Numbered from the stretch's first letter, positions 16,775 to 27,390 are shown. The stretch: 28,647 bases of DNA from Lysinibacillus pakistanensis (GCA_001312325.1 BBDJ01000044.1:1-28647); one strand, 5' to 3'. Program-made: numbers and translations. Notes: generated by a model from the letters alone, not told the origin.

Positions 16775-17487
16775 ATGTTAAAAAAAAGCAAAAGTCCTAA
16801 TTATAGAAGATGAAGGTGATATTGCTACTATCATTAGGGACTATTTAAGTGTTAATCGTTTTGAGCCTTATATTGTTCAAACTGGGCAAGAGGCTATTCA
16901 AACTATAAAAAAATAGCCCTCCTGATTTTATTATTCTTGATCTATCTCTCCCTGATTGTGATGGCATCGAATTATGTCGTCAAATTCGTGAAGATAGCAA
17001 TGTTGCTCTATTAATTTTAAGTGCTCGTAGCAGTGATACTGATAAGGTTTTAGGTCTGGGATTCGGTGCAGACGATTATATGACGAAGCCCTTCTCGTTA
17101 AGTGAGCTAGTAGCAAGAATAAAAGCGCATTTACGGAAACAAGATCGATGGCTGCTAGATAATACAGAAAAGGTGGATCTGATTCAAATCGATCAGATGA
17201 TTATCAATAAAAACGAGTATACCTTTTCCCTTAATCAAAAGCATATTCCTCTATCGGCAAAAGAATTTGAAATGCTTTATTTTCTAATGAAAAATAGTAA
17301 TCAGGTGTTCTCCAAAACGCAGCTACTTGACGCTGTTTGGGGCTATGACACATACGGTGATGAAAATACAATCACCGTTTATATTAGACGTCTACGTGAA
17401 AAAATTGAAGTCAATCCATCTTGTCCAGTCTACCTTCAAACTGTTTGGGGTGTTGGTTATAAATTTAGTACTCAAAATTATTCGTAG
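16775..17487 (+). CDS. OmpR/PhoB-family response regulator, two +1 interruptions
   Basis: The receiver domain has the acidic pair in IIEDEGD, the phospho-acceptor Asp about 55 in FIILDLSLPDCDG and the Lys in YMTKPFS. A C-terminal winged helix follows (SAKEFEMLYFLMKN, then ITVYIRRLREKIE and VWGVGYKF). Surplus A in A8 near 16780 and A7 near 16908 breaks the N-terminal third. Correction gives 236 residues. GAGGAG at 16759-16764 favours ATG 16775, though ATG 16769 is possible. It is co-directional with the kinase 9 bases downstream. Confidence 0.9.
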
Positions 17488-17496
17488 GAGAACCTA

Positions 17497-18933
17497 ATGT
17501 ATTTAAAAATTTGGATGAAGAAATGGCTATGGTCTATACTAATTTGTGTTTTTCTATTATTTATTTGTTTCCTTCTATTACTGCTTACTACTGTTAAACA
17601 AAATAAGGAACCATCAAATGAATACGTTATCAATCAAATTCGCCTACAGGTAAATAATGTTTTATTGTACATAGAAGACCATTTTACAAATCTCGAACAA
17701 AATTTAAATTTACGCAATTCCCTTCAAGAAATGAGCAATAGCCAGGATATAGATATCACAGTCGTTCAATTAGATGGGAGGATTATTTATAATTCCATAG
17801 AAGAAGACCCTTCACAGTTTATCAGCTTAAAAGACGATTTACATTATGATTTATTTACGTCACAACAACTGGCTGGAAAAGTTAAAATTGCTTTTCCCAT
17901 AATTAATGACAAGCAAGAACAAATTGGTAACGCTATTTTCACCATTGATCAAAATGTTCTCTTACCTGTAAAGCGCCCTAATCATTTTATGATAATCGTT
18001 ATAAGTGGTTTCCTATGCTTGTTTATTATTGGGCTTGCCTTGTACATGATACGGAAGGCTAATAAGGAAATCTTACTGCCTTTACATAATTTGAAGAAAA
18101 GTACAGAGGAAATTGTTAAAGGTAATTATGAACAGAAAACGGTGTATCCGAGAGTAGATGAAATTGGAGATTTGTATGCGGTATTTGATCAAATGCGCTT
18201 AGAAATAAAAAAATCTTACGCTCCAACGAGATGAACAGGAGCAAAACCAAAAAAAAGCTTATATCTAGTATTTCGCATGAAGTAAGAACACCTCTAACAA
18301 CAATAAAAGCTTATTTAGATGCTATTTCAGAGGGAATTTGTCCTGACATGGATTCGCTTATGTCATATATTCAAATCATGCAAACAAATACTGAAAAAAA
18401 TGTCTAGACTCATTGATGATTTATTTATTCACACGTTGAAGGAGCTTGGACATATCCCAGTTAACTTAACAGAGCAATATAGCAAGGATGTTTTTACGAA
18501 TATTTTGCATCCCATTCATCATTACGTCCAAACGACCGGCATTCATTTTATCGAGCCAGAGCATATTCCTAATGTCCTTATTCGAGTAGACGAGCATCGA
18601 CTAGAGCAGGTGCTTTCAAACCTTATTACGAATGCACTAAAGCATACCTCTAAAGGCGATTCCATAACCGTTTCCATCAATATTGAAAACCAATTACTAT
18701 ACATTAATGTCATAGATAATGGTAATGGAATGCTACCTGAGGATATGCCTTTTATTTTTGAACGATACTTCAGAGGTATTCAAGCAACTGGTGAAACTGC
18801 TGTGAAAAATGAAGGAGCTGGACTCGGGTTGTCTATTTGTAAGCATATTATGGAAGCGCATAATGGTTCTATTTCATTTAAAAGCAAACAAAATAGAGGA
18901 ACAACATTTACATTAACCCTGCCTATTATTTAA
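17497..18933 (+). CDS. Membrane sensor histidine kinase, three +1 interruptions
   Basis: The corrected protein has 477 residues. Two membrane helices (about 9-33 and 166-186) flank an extracellular domain of about 130 residues, then HAMP, a HisKA box with SHEVRTPLT and an ATPase domain with NLITNALKH, DNGNGM and GAGLGLSICKHI. Surplus A in A7 near 18209, A8 near 18250 and A7 near 18394-18400 interrupts it between HAMP and the ATPase part. AGGAG supports ATG 17497. It should phosphorylate the adjacent regulator in response to an external or membrane signal. Confidence 0.9.
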
Positions 18934-19008
18934 ATTTCCAAGAGGGTAATTTCTAAAAATTAAGAATATAAATAATGAAAGTCAGAAAAAAAATTGGAGA
19001 GTGAAGAC

Positions 19009-19495
19009 ATGATTCATGACATAAAGGAATATGTAAAATATTTAGATGGTATTCATAAACGAACGATGCAATATATGAAGGCAATACCTGATGAACTTTT
19101 AGAGTGGAAGCCCTCTGAAGATAAATTTTCTATAGGTGATTTATTGCGGCATATCGCATCAGCTCGTTTAATGTTTCTTGGAATATTTGAACATGGCTCG
19201 TGGACGTACACAGGACATGATATTAGTAATGGGGCTTCCCTAGAGGAAATTTCTAATTATTTAGAGTCATGTCAAACTAAATTAACTGAGGGGCTATTGA
19301 AAATTGGTAACGATGTGTTGTCAAAAAAAGGTTTTAACCCTTCATGGTCATGAGGTAAGTGCTTGGAGAATACTTATGTCGATTCCCGAACATGAAATCC
19401 ATCATCGTGGACAAATCTCAGCATATTTACAAATGAACAACATTGAACCGCCTCAAATTTTCGGATTAAAAATTGAGCAAGTGAAAACACTATAA
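19009..19495 (+). CDS. DinB-like (DinB_2) four-helix protein, one +1 interruption
   Basis: ATG 19009 follows GGAGAGTG. The protein (161 residues after removing one A from A7 near 19323-19329) shows the DinB pattern: IGDLLRHIASAR with the first metal His, and EHEIHHRGQISAYL with the HxxxH-type pair near the C-terminus. These are metal-binding four-helix bundles, some of which act as bacillithiol-dependent transferases. The reaction here is unknown. It lies between the two-component genes and the FtsX-type exporter and ends at a terminator. Confidence 0.85.
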
Positions 19496-19506
19496 TTTTA
19501 TGAAAG

Positions 19507-19544
19507 AGCTTTGGACATCATCTTCTATCCAAAGCTTATTTTTG
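19507..19544 (+). terminator. Intrinsic terminator after the DinB-like gene
   Basis: A 9-bp perfect stem (AGCTTTGGA / TCCAAAGCT) with a 12-base loop is followed by TATTTTTG. Confidence 0.8.
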
Positions 19545-19572
19545 TCTTTATAATCAATTATGCCTCTGCATA

Positions 19573-19649
19573 ATTGTTGCTGTCGCTTCGCTTTCGCACA
19601 GATAAACAATGCGTCCGGAATCGGCTTTGTGCTTTCACAAAGAACGATT
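19573..19649. repeat. Dispersed GC-rich repeat, inverted copy, with hairpin
   Basis: TTGCTGTCGCTTCGCTTTCGC is the reverse complement, with one difference, of the motif at about 131-157. Immediately after, AATCG-G-CTTTGTG-CTTT-CACAAAG-AA-CGATT (19619-19649) forms a 12-bp interrupted stem. The element lies between the DinB terminator and the FtsX-type exporter. Confidence 0.55.
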
Positions 19650-19756
19650 TTCAAATCTTCTAGTTCTTGTAATAATTTATTAATATTTTAATAAGGACCT
19701 TATAATAAATCCCCCTTACACTAAAAGAAATAAAATCAAATGGAGGAGGTATTCTC

Positions 19757-20518
19757 GTGGAAAAAGAGGTACTTATTCGTGCTCAAAATCTATGTAAGAC
19801 ATATTCCACAGGGAGTGAGCAATTTCATGCAATAAAAAAATATTAATATCGAAATATATAAAGGAGATTTTACGGTCATTATGGGCAACTCTGGTTCGGG
19901 TAAATCAACACTGCTTTATCTTTTAAGTGGTCTTGATTCTATTACGACTGGTGAAGTTTATTTTCATGGAGAAAGGCTGGATACATTTACCGAACAGCAG
20001 ATAGCTACATTTCGCTCTAAAAAGATAGGATATGTCTATCAAAGTAGTAATCTCGTCCCGGATATGACATTGCTAGAAAATATCACCCTCCCAGGACATA
20101 TTGCAAAATACCCTAAAAAAAGATGTGATAAAAAAAGCGGAGATGTTATTAAATAAAATGGGACTTGAGGAGCAATGGAATCGTTTACCTTCGCAAACCT
20201 CTGGTGGGCAGCAACAAAGAGCTGCTATTGCTAGAGCATTAATCAATGACCCAGAGATTCTATTTGCAGATGAACCAACTGGTAGTTTAAATTACGATCA
20301 TGGTGTAGCTATCTTAGATATTTTAACGGATTTAAACAAAAAAAGGTCAGTCTGTCGTAATGATTACGCATGATATAAAAGCGGCCTGTCGTGCAAATCG
20401 TCTTATTATCATTCAAGATGGAAAAATTGGAGGTATTTTAGACTTCGATCAATACGATGATGCTAGCATACAAGAGCGTGAACATATTATCTTTTCTTAT
20501 GTCACGGGAAAGGAGTAA
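19757..20518 (+). CDS. MacB/LolD-type ABC ATPase, three +1 interruptions
   Basis: GTG 19757 follows GGAGGAGGT. The corrected 252-residue ATPase has Walker A GNSGSGKST, signature TSGGQQQRAAIARAL, Walker B ILFADEPTGSLN and the switch His in MITHDIKAAC. These are marks of ATPases that drive FtsX-like permeases (MacB, LolD, BceA). Surplus A in A7 near 19842-19848, 20116-20122 and 20338-20344 interrupts it. The permease starts 4 bases after its stop. In Bacillales such pairs often remove or sense cell-envelope antibiotics, but the substrate here is not known. Confidence 0.9.
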
Positions 20519-20521
20519 AAC

Positions 20522-22909
20522 ATGCACGCAATACTTACTCTTTGCTTTGCACATATTAAGAAAAGGAAAATCCAAAATGTACTATTAGCAATTATAATTA
20601 TGCTATCCACACTTTTATTAGCTACCTCTGTAACGATTTTGATGAATACAAACAATATTTTTGAAAAAAACACATCATGATTCAAATGGGGCGCACCAAA
20701 TTTTAACGATGGGCAAGGATATTCATAATCCAAACACTGTCAACAATTGGTGGCAAGAGCAACAAGGGGTTTCTGCCTCGAATCTCATTCCTTATAGAAA
20801 TTTATCTGGCTTCACAGCGAATGGTGTAGAAACGACAAATCTCTACTTATTCATGATGAATACACCTAAAACGCCCTTTGTTGTTGATCGATTACTATTT
20901 TCAGAGGGTGAAAATCAGGACTACCCTACTGAAGGAACAATTTGGATTCCCACATCGATGGCTACTACCATGAGTATTTCACTTGGAGATACTATTGAAT
21001 TTAACACTGGCGAAAAAGCTTTTACATTAAATGTTTCGGGTATTGTTGTAGATTTGCCATACGGCGGACCCTTTACAACGAATGCTCGTATTTGGATGAA
21101 CGACTCTGACTATCATAAACAATTTGATACAATGATAGGGTCTGAAGAATATATGATGGCTCTTCGCTTTGATGATTATCAGCAAAGTGCAAACTATTGG
21201 ATAGAATTCGAAAAATTTTTAAACGGCCCCTACCTTGAATCAAAAATGGAATACGTGGATCTCTATTCGTTTAATTTTATTATTAATAAAATTATCGGCT
21301 TTATCATGATCGCTTTTGGTGTAGCAATGTTATTCATTTCGCTGTATATTATTGGTTTTAGTATTTCAGATGCCATTTTAACGAACTATAAAACGATTGG
21401 TGTCATTAAATCTCTCGGGCTTACTTCTCGAAAAATTAGTGTGACCTATGTTTTACAATTTGGTTTATTATCCATGGTTTCAATTATTCCAGGTCTTATT
21501 GCCAGTACAGTCCTTTCCAGAGTGATCATAGAAAGCTCTTTATCTTATTTAAAGGCCGGAAAGCATTTAACGATTATTCAAGATTTTAGAATCACTATGC
21601 TACTTGCTGTCATAATCCTTGTCATTGTTATCCTTACTGCGTTCATATACTCTAACAAAGCACGTCACGTTGAACCCGTACAGGCAATTAAGTACGGTAT
21701 GTCAGAATTTGCAAACAGTAAATTGAATCGGCGTTTAAACAACTCTAATCGTCTTTCTAATTTAGTTCATTTGCCGATTCTACTTCAAATTAGCATTAAA
21801 AACATCACTAAAAATATGAAAAGTTCCATTCTTATTATTGTTCTTACAGCTATTACTTCTGCAATTTTAGTGTTTAGTGCAGTCATTCATAATAGCTTTA
21901 TTTCCAGCATCAAACAAAACACACCAGCATTGGGCTACGATTCATCACATGTTGTAGTAACGGTTTTTAATGAGGCAACATTTTCAAAACAACAGTTTGA
22001 ACAATTTTTACGCTCAGATGAACGCATTAAAAATCACGCTTGGCTCGATCAATTTACAGGGGTTTTCCCTAATGAACCAAATCAACCGCTTAATATTAAT
22101 GTCAATACTATGGAAGGTAGTTTTGATGTTGCTGGATACGAGACAATTTCTGGCCGTAATCCTGTAAATAAAAATGAAATCGCCATTGGCCTTAATGTCG
22201 CGAAGGCTTTACACAAAAATGTAGGAGATATTGTAGAAGTCTATATCGAAGGTAAGCAGCATCATTTGATTGTAGCTGGTATTTATCAATCAATCGCCAA
22301 TATGTCTAATTCAGCGAGAATTACCGCTGATGTGATCAAAGTTTATAATGCTACCTATCTGCTTCAGAAATTAGTATGATCAATTTAGTAGATGAGACAT
22401 TATCAGCTCAAATCGTTGATGATTTAAACAATAACTTTAAAAGCTCTGTCAAAGTCGACACACAACAAACATTATTAGAAGATGTGTTTAAAGTAGTGAT
22501 CGCTGTTTTAATCATCCCATTATCTGTTATCGGAATTTTATTTATTGCTGTAACATTCATCATTATTTTTAGTGTTTCTAGAATAAACGTAAGAAAAGAA
22601 AGCGGAACTTATGGAATTTTTAAATCTATTGGTATGACCTCAAATACTATTCGATGGTCGATTACATCTGGAATTCTATTACTTTCATCACTAGGGGCTA
22701 TGTTTGGAATTTTTATCGGAGTAAAAGTAATTCCTGTAGCTTTACAAAGTATTGTTTTAGAATATGGCTTACTAGAATTACCTCTTGTGATAAATTGGCC
22801 AATAACCATCGGATTATCCTTCTTAAGTGTTGTGGCAGCCTGTCTTGGTTGCTGGGTATCCACAAAAATCATTGCCAAAACATCACCTCGAATTCTACTC
22901 GTTGACTAA
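20522..22909 (+). CDS. FtsX-like ABC permease, one +1 and one missing base
   Basis: ATG 20522 follows AAAGGAG. Removing one A from A7 near 20665 and adding one T near 22356 gives 795 residues. The plan is an N-terminal helix, a large extracellular domain (about 60-235), three helices of the first FtsX module (with IGVIKSLGLTSRKISV), a fourth helix, a second extracellular domain, and a C-terminal FtsX module (with GIFKSIGMTSNTIRW). This double-FtsX arrangement is typical of long MacB/Lol-like or BceB-like permeases. It partners the preceding ATPase. The two genes end at a shared terminator. Confidence 0.9.
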
Positions 22910-22950
22910 AAAAACTGCCCTTACTCTATAAAAGAGCGAGGGCAGTTTCA
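22910..22950. terminator. Bidirectional terminator between convergent operons
   Basis: AAACTGCCCT pairs with AGGGCAGTTT (22912-22921, 22939-22948), extended by CTCT/AGAG. The minus-strand side has seven T and serves the anti-sigma gene. The plus side ends the FtsX permease gene. Confidence 0.88.
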
Positions 22951-22966
22951 TCCTCTCATATCTTAC

Positions 22967-24075
22967 CTATTCTTTCAATTCAATAACGATTGGTTCAAGA
23001 TTTATTTCTTTAAAATCCTCTACCTCTACAGCTCTATTCCTCACAACAGTTTCGCCAAAAGCATTCTTTTCCTCTATTGGTTCATCATCATTTACAGATG
23101 ACTTCATGAGCCGGACATGTGGCATAATCTTCAGTGTTGTTGCCCTTTCGTCAACTTTTCCAAACGTCTTACCTGTACGAATATCATTTGGATAACCCCG
23201 ACCCCCATGATTCAAGCCATCATAGTTATTCCCCATATCATCTGTCATTGTAAAGTCTAGGTCGATATTATCCCAATAATCTAAAATATGCTGATCTAAT
23301 TGTTGTCTTACATATACAATGGTTGACATCGGTGTATGGGTGATTTGTCTAATTGTCACGTTGATACCATCAAGAGACGAAGATTTATTCACTATTTGCG
23401 TATACTTTGAGGTTGCCTCTACAGAAAAGGCAAAACGCCAATGACCATTAATAATAGTATTTGATTTTTCCATCAATATTTTATCAATATTCCATACTAA
23501 GTATGCTGTATCCCCAACATTTGTTCCGAAATTCCCAACTGTTAACAAACCGACATAGTTGTAATCGTCTACTCTTTTTATTTCCGAGCCCCATGCCATG
23601 CCATCTGCATCCTTTAAAGATGAAGAAGTATCATGAATTCTTAGTTGGTCACCTAATTTCTTTTTACTCTTGAGCGAATAGGTTATAAAAATTGTTTCAC
23701 CATCGTAAAGGGCATCATTAATGGTAATCTCCACACCCTTGCTCATCTCAGATAATTCTATAGCTGTTGAAAATTCTTTATAATTTTCATAAAGAAAAGA
23801 TCTATCTCCGTCTATAAATTGAAAGATGTTTTTCACAATGGGAATACTTCCTGCATGGGCTGGAAAGGTATATCCTATTAGCGCTCCTGACAATCCCATA
23901 AAAAGCATTGCCACTGCTATTTGCCGCCATCGTTTCACTCTTTTTTTTCTTTTTCTTTAGGCTTTGCTTTAATCGCTTTTTTTACCTGCGCTTTTTCAAA
24001 ATCACTAACATCAAGTTCGATAAATTCCTTTTTATCTAACTGCACGTCATTGAAAAATTTATAAATTCCCTTCAT
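22967..24075 (-). CDS. DUF4179-type anti-sigma factor, one A-run error
   Basis: ATG 24075 overlaps the sigma-factor stop and begins MKGIYKFFNDVQLDKKEF. The run of eight A at 23941-23948 breaks the frame. One more or two fewer A joins it to the rest, about 369 residues. A cytoplasmic N-terminal part of about 50 residues should bind the sigma factor. One membrane helix follows (IAVAMLFMGLSGALIGY), then a large extracellular DUF4179-like domain with FQFIDGDRSF and repeated beta strands. It probably holds the ECF sigma factor at the membrane until an envelope signal arrives. Confidence 0.8.
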
Positions 24076-24639
24076 GTCAGATTACCCCCAAGCTTTAATT
24101 CAATTGCTTGCTGTTGTAATTTCTTCTTGCCTCGATATATGCGATTATCAACAGCTGCACCTGTCAAACCAACTTGCATTGCAATATCCTTTGTATTCAT
24201 ACCAATAAAAAAATCTCATTATAAATATTTTTCGATCTATAGCATCGAGTGTGTTGATTAATTTTACTAATTCTTCTTGATTTTCTAGCTGAATGACCAC
24301 TTCCTCAACTGAAGGGTCGATTAGTAAGTCTGGGTGCTCAGAGGATACTTCTCTCTTCTTTACTGCTCTTCGGTAATAATCGAATGCTTTAAACTTAGCG
24401 ATGACACAAAGCCACTTTCGAAAATCATCAGTACCTCCTTTAAATTGCTCGATATTGTCCCAAATACTTAAAAAGACATCATTGATACATTCATCAACTA
24501 TATAATCCTGTTGCAATGGTGCAAGCACCTTATAAATAACACCTTTCACAAGCGATAAGTACTGATCCACGACATATTCAAGGGCATCCTCTTTCTGTCG
24601 TTTTAATCGCTTGATGAAATTTTTCTCATTCGATTTCAT
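24072..24639 (-). CDS. ECF-type sigma-70 factor, one +1 interruption
   Basis: ATG 24639 follows AGAGGA. Removing one base from the A7 run at 24207-24213 gives 188 residues. Region 2 shows YIVDECINDVFLSIWDNIEQ and FRKWLCVIAKFKAFDYYRR. Region 4 shows the HTH NTKDIAMQVGLTGAAVDNRI. There is no sign of regions 1 or 3, as in ECF factors. Its TGA overlaps the anti-sigma ATG, the standard coupled layout. A 9-bp inverted repeat (24662-24688) lies between the gene and its presumed promoter. Confidence 0.9.
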
Positions 24640-24661
24640 GGCAACAATTCCTCTCAACTTC

Positions 24662-24688
24662 TTGTATAGGCCTCTTCATCCTATACAA
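24662..24688. promoter_or_regulatory. Inverted repeat upstream of the ECF sigma gene
   Basis: TTGTATAGG and CCTATACAA are perfect inverted arms around a 9-base spacer, 23 bases upstream of the sigma-factor ATG. It could be an operator or a 5' leader hairpin close to the ribosome site. No textbook ECF promoter is evident beside it. Confidence 0.5.
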
Positions 24689-24712
24689 CGAACATATCAA
24701 GCATTTTCTCTC

Positions 24713-24750
24713 AAAAAAAAAAGAATTCCTTTATACGCAAGGAATTCACT
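24713..24750 (-). terminator. Intrinsic terminator after the DUF523 gene
   Basis: On the minus strand GAATTCCTT pairs with AAGGAATTC, followed by a long run of T (A run at about 24713-24722 on the plus strand). It begins 4 bases past the gene's stop. Confidence 0.88.
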
Positions 24751-24753
24751 TTA

Positions 24754-25206
24754 TTATTCTGTAAAAAATTCTTCTTCTGAAAAAACCACTATATTATTTC
24801 TTCTTAGTAATGCGGTTGTAACACCTACACCGATTCTCTTTGTAGCATTGAAATGACCATTATAAATCATTGCACTGCCACAGGATGGACTATACTCTTT
24901 TAAGATAACCTTCGTCGCACCAAGTTCAAGCGCTTTATGTAAAGTTGCATAGGCACCCTTGAGATACAGCTCCGTTACATCACGGCCCGATTTTTCCACT
25001 ACAATCGCTTTTCCATCAAGAACGTCTTCCCCATCTCCGCCAACTATTTCAGCGGGCTCACGAGGAGTAGTAAAGCCACCCATCAATTCAGGGCACACAG
25101 CTATAGCCTTATTTTCTAATACAAGCTGTTGTATTCTTTCATCTAAACAATCTGTCCCATTATAACGTACCTTTAATCCTGCTAAGCAAGCACTGATTAA
25201 TATCAC
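24754..25206 (-). CDS. DUF523 family protein
   Basis: The intact 150-residue protein has the family's conserved cysteine motifs: ISACLAGLKVRYNG at the N-terminus, AVCPELMGGFTTPREPAEI in the middle and KEYSPSCGS near residue 115. This set of Cys residues suggests metal or Fe-S binding, but the biochemical role of DUF523 is not settled. I chose GTG 25206, which follows AAGAGGAAA and gives the usual family length. A frame extending to 25284 exists but lacks a ribosome site. It is a single gene with its own terminator. Confidence 0.85.
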   Translation of the reverse strand: MILISACLAGLKVRYNGTDCLDERIQQLVLENKAIAVCPELMGGFTTPREPAEIVGGDGEDVLDGKAIVVEKSGRDVTELYLKGAYATLHKALELGATKVILKEYSPSCGSAMIYNGHFNATKRIGVGVTTALLRRNNIVVFSEEEFFTE

Positions 25207-25370
25207 AACGTTTCCTCTTTTCCTCGTATCAATACGGCATCTTTTAAATGTCACGTTAAAAGATTCTTTGTTACTAAGACACATTTATTATAACTTCCAA
25301 TTGATACAACTGCTATAGTAGACTTAAGACCACTATGGCGCATTTTTTTTGATTTAAAGGAGGAAAGAAC

Positions 25371-25856
25371 TTGGTTGAATATACAATTTGTTTTCTGAAG
25401 CAGGGAGACAAAATATTATTACTGAATAGAGATAAGCCACAATGGATGGGCGCTTGGAATGGTGTCGGTGGAAAAATTGAGCAAGGTGAAACGCCATTGG
25501 TCAGTGCATTACGTGAAATCAAGGAAGAAACCGGCATTGCCTTGCAAGACATTACATACAAAGGAAAAATAACATGGACTGATGGAAACATTAACTTTGG
25601 TTGCATGTATGCATTTATGGCAGAACTACCAGAATCCTACCCGTATGTGACACCCATTAAGGTGGCAGAAGGTATTCTTGATTGGAAAGACCTATCTTGG
25701 ATTTTGCACCCTCAAAATGTAGGAATAGCAGATTTAAAATATTATTTACCGAAGATGCTTGATGAATCAATCAACTACGAATATATATTTACCTATGCAG
25801 ATAGTACATTAATTGATATGACCAGTACCCCGTTAATTCAAGCATTTACTGTCTAA
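25371..25856 (+). CDS. NUDIX hydrolase (MutT/8-oxo-dGTP diphosphatase-like)
   Basis: The intact 161-residue protein carries a full NUDIX box, G-x5-E-x7-REIKEETGI, at about residues 37-59. It is preceded by WNGVGGKIEQGE, the pattern of 8-oxo-dGTP-type hydrolases of Bacillales. TTG 25371 is the start, with AAAGGAGG 7 bases upstream. The likely role is hydrolysis of a nucleoside diphosphate derivative. The exact substrate cannot be read from the sequence. It stands alone between divergent and convergent minus-strand genes. Confidence 0.9.
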   Translation: MVEYTICFLKQGDKILLLNRDKPQWMGAWNGVGGKIEQGETPLVSALREIKEETGIALQDITYKGKITWTDGNINFGCMYAFMAELPESYPYVTPIKVAEGILDWKDLSWILHPQNVGIADLKYYLPKMLDESINYEYIFTYADSTLIDMTSTPLIQAFTV

Positions 25857-25865
25857 ATACGAAAA

Positions 25866-25899
25866 GATCTCGTAAACGTGATAGTAGCGTTTACGAGAC
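25866..25899. terminator. Bidirectional hairpin between convergent genes
   Basis: An 11-bp perfect stem (TCTCGTAAACG / CGTTTACGAGA) with a 9-base loop follows the NUDIX stop and overlaps the last codons of the minus-strand DUF6886 gene. The minus side ends in TCTTTTC. Confidence 0.8.
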
Positions 25900-26428
25900 T
25901 TGGCTAATTATTTTCTTGGCTGCGCAAATCCCATTCTGCACATCGACCAATTTAATGTTGTTTTTTTGAATATCATCATAAATATCCCACAGGCTATCAA
26001 CAACCCGTACTTCTACATGACGCTTAAATAATTCCTCAAATAAATTTTCGACTTCAAATTTAGCAATAGGTAGCTGAGCTGTTTCACTCGTATAATAGCC
26101 TGCTACCTGATCCTGTAGCGTAAATCCATGGATATCAAATTCATATAGATAGAGTGTCGTATTTTTCATTGTTTCAAACCACTTGCTTTCAATCACAATT
26201 ACATGGGAAGTAGTTGCTGAGGTGAAATAAGTTTTTATATCCTGTTCTGTTGTTTCTATACCTATATGATAGCAAACTCTTGGACAATTTCTAGGCATTA
26301 AATAGTTAGGGAGACATTTTTCGTTTATTGCCCATACGAGCCCTTTAGTTGCATCCAAATCTGTTCGCTCAGGTAATCGAGGATGAAAGACAAGAATCTC
26401 ACTTTCCTCACTGACATGAAATTCTCAT
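25891..26428 (-). CDS. DUF6886 family protein, one indel near the start
   Basis: ATG 26428 follows GGGGAG, but the first codons are out of phase with the rest. One surplus base in GAATTT near 26418-26424 restores a reading HVSEESEILVFHPRLPER at the N-terminus. About 178 residues result, with KGLVWAINEKCLPNYLMPRN and CPRVCYH, which I recognise as DUF6886 (from memory). Its function is unknown. It starts 12 bases after the methyltransferase stop and is probably co-transcribed with it. Confidence 0.75.
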
Positions 26429-26440
26429 ATACTTCTCCCC

Positions 26441-27202
26441 TTATTTTCTTAGTTTAAAAACAATAAAATCTGCACAATGTAAGTCTTCCTTGAACTGCGG
26501 ATACCTTGAAAGCATCTCTTTTGAAGGCATTGGTTCAATCACTTCTTCAACTTTAAATCCTGCTTGAATAATAGCTTTCATATAGCTGGTTAAAGTTCTG
26601 TGGTAAAATACAATTTTCTCATCTGCATCTAGCGGCAACTTTTGATCATATACACCCTCGTAGAAATAGCGCTGAACCTTCCAAAACTGCTGATCGAGCT
26701 GTTCATTCCGTATCCATCCACTATTAGGTGTAACAAAGCAGGGATGAAGAATAGAAAAAATAAAAATTCCATTTGGCTTTAAGAGCCTATACATCTCACG
26801 GATAGCAGCCTTATAGTTCTCTAAATCTTGTAGAACCATATTGGCAATAATACAATCAAACACTTCCTTTATCAAAAATCTAGATTTTCGCAATTCCCAT
26901 ACCTATATTGGATATTTTTCTCATTCTGTGTCCTATCCCTAGCAATTTCCAGCATTTTTTTGAGAATAATCAACTGCTGTGACAATAGCCCCTTTCTGAG
27001 CAAGCATTCTACTTAAATATCCCTCTCCACAGCCTGCATCTAAAAAATTCCGCCCCTCTACTTCCTCTATTAATGAAAAAATAGCTGGATTTAATAATAC
27101 TTGGTGATGAAGATCACCCTGCTCATCATAGTTTTCTGTGAAGCTTTCTGCAAATTGATTCCAGCGTTTAATGGCCTGAGCTGTTGTTATTGTCCTTTCC
27201 AT
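26441..27202 (-). CDS. SAM-dependent class I methyltransferase, one +1 and one missing base
   Basis: ATG 27202 follows AGAGGA. The N-terminal half has motif I, NFLDAGCGEGYLSRML, and motif II, VTAVDYS. The second half has FDCIIANMVLQDLENY and MYRLLKPNGIFIFSILHPCF, typical of UbiE/small-molecule methyltransferases (Methyltransf_11/25). Surplus T in the T7 run at 26955-26961 and a missing base in the A5 run near 26874 interrupt it. The corrected protein is 253 residues. The substrate is unknown. A 12-bp palindrome lies 25 bases upstream of its ATG. Confidence 0.87.
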
Positions 27203-27226
27203 ACGATTCCTCTTTTCTAGTAAAAT

Positions 27227-27238
27227 CGTAACGTTACG
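27227..27238. promoter_or_regulatory. Perfect 12-bp palindrome upstream of methyltransferase
   Basis: CGTAACGTTACG is a perfect palindrome in the presumed 5' leader of the methyltransferase gene, just upstream of its ribosome site. It is a candidate operator. No repressor is identifiable nearby. Confidence 0.4.
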
Positions 27239-27349
27239 TTTCTTGTGCACATTCATATTTTTTTCATATGAGAAAAAAAAGATATAGACTTATATTTAAT
27301 TTTTTTTATATCATGTAGATAGAGGCACGCCTTCTTTAAATAAAAAAAT

Positions 27350-27390
27350 ACAAGCCTGAAATCCACTTGGAATTTCAGGCTTTTTTTTAG
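27350..27390 (-). terminator. Intrinsic terminator after the MFS gene
   Basis: AAGCCTGAAAT pairs with ATTTCAGGCTT (11 bp) with a short loop. T runs lie on both sides: eight on the plus strand, and TTGTATTTTTTT on the minus strand, which serves the MFS gene. Confidence 0.88.
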
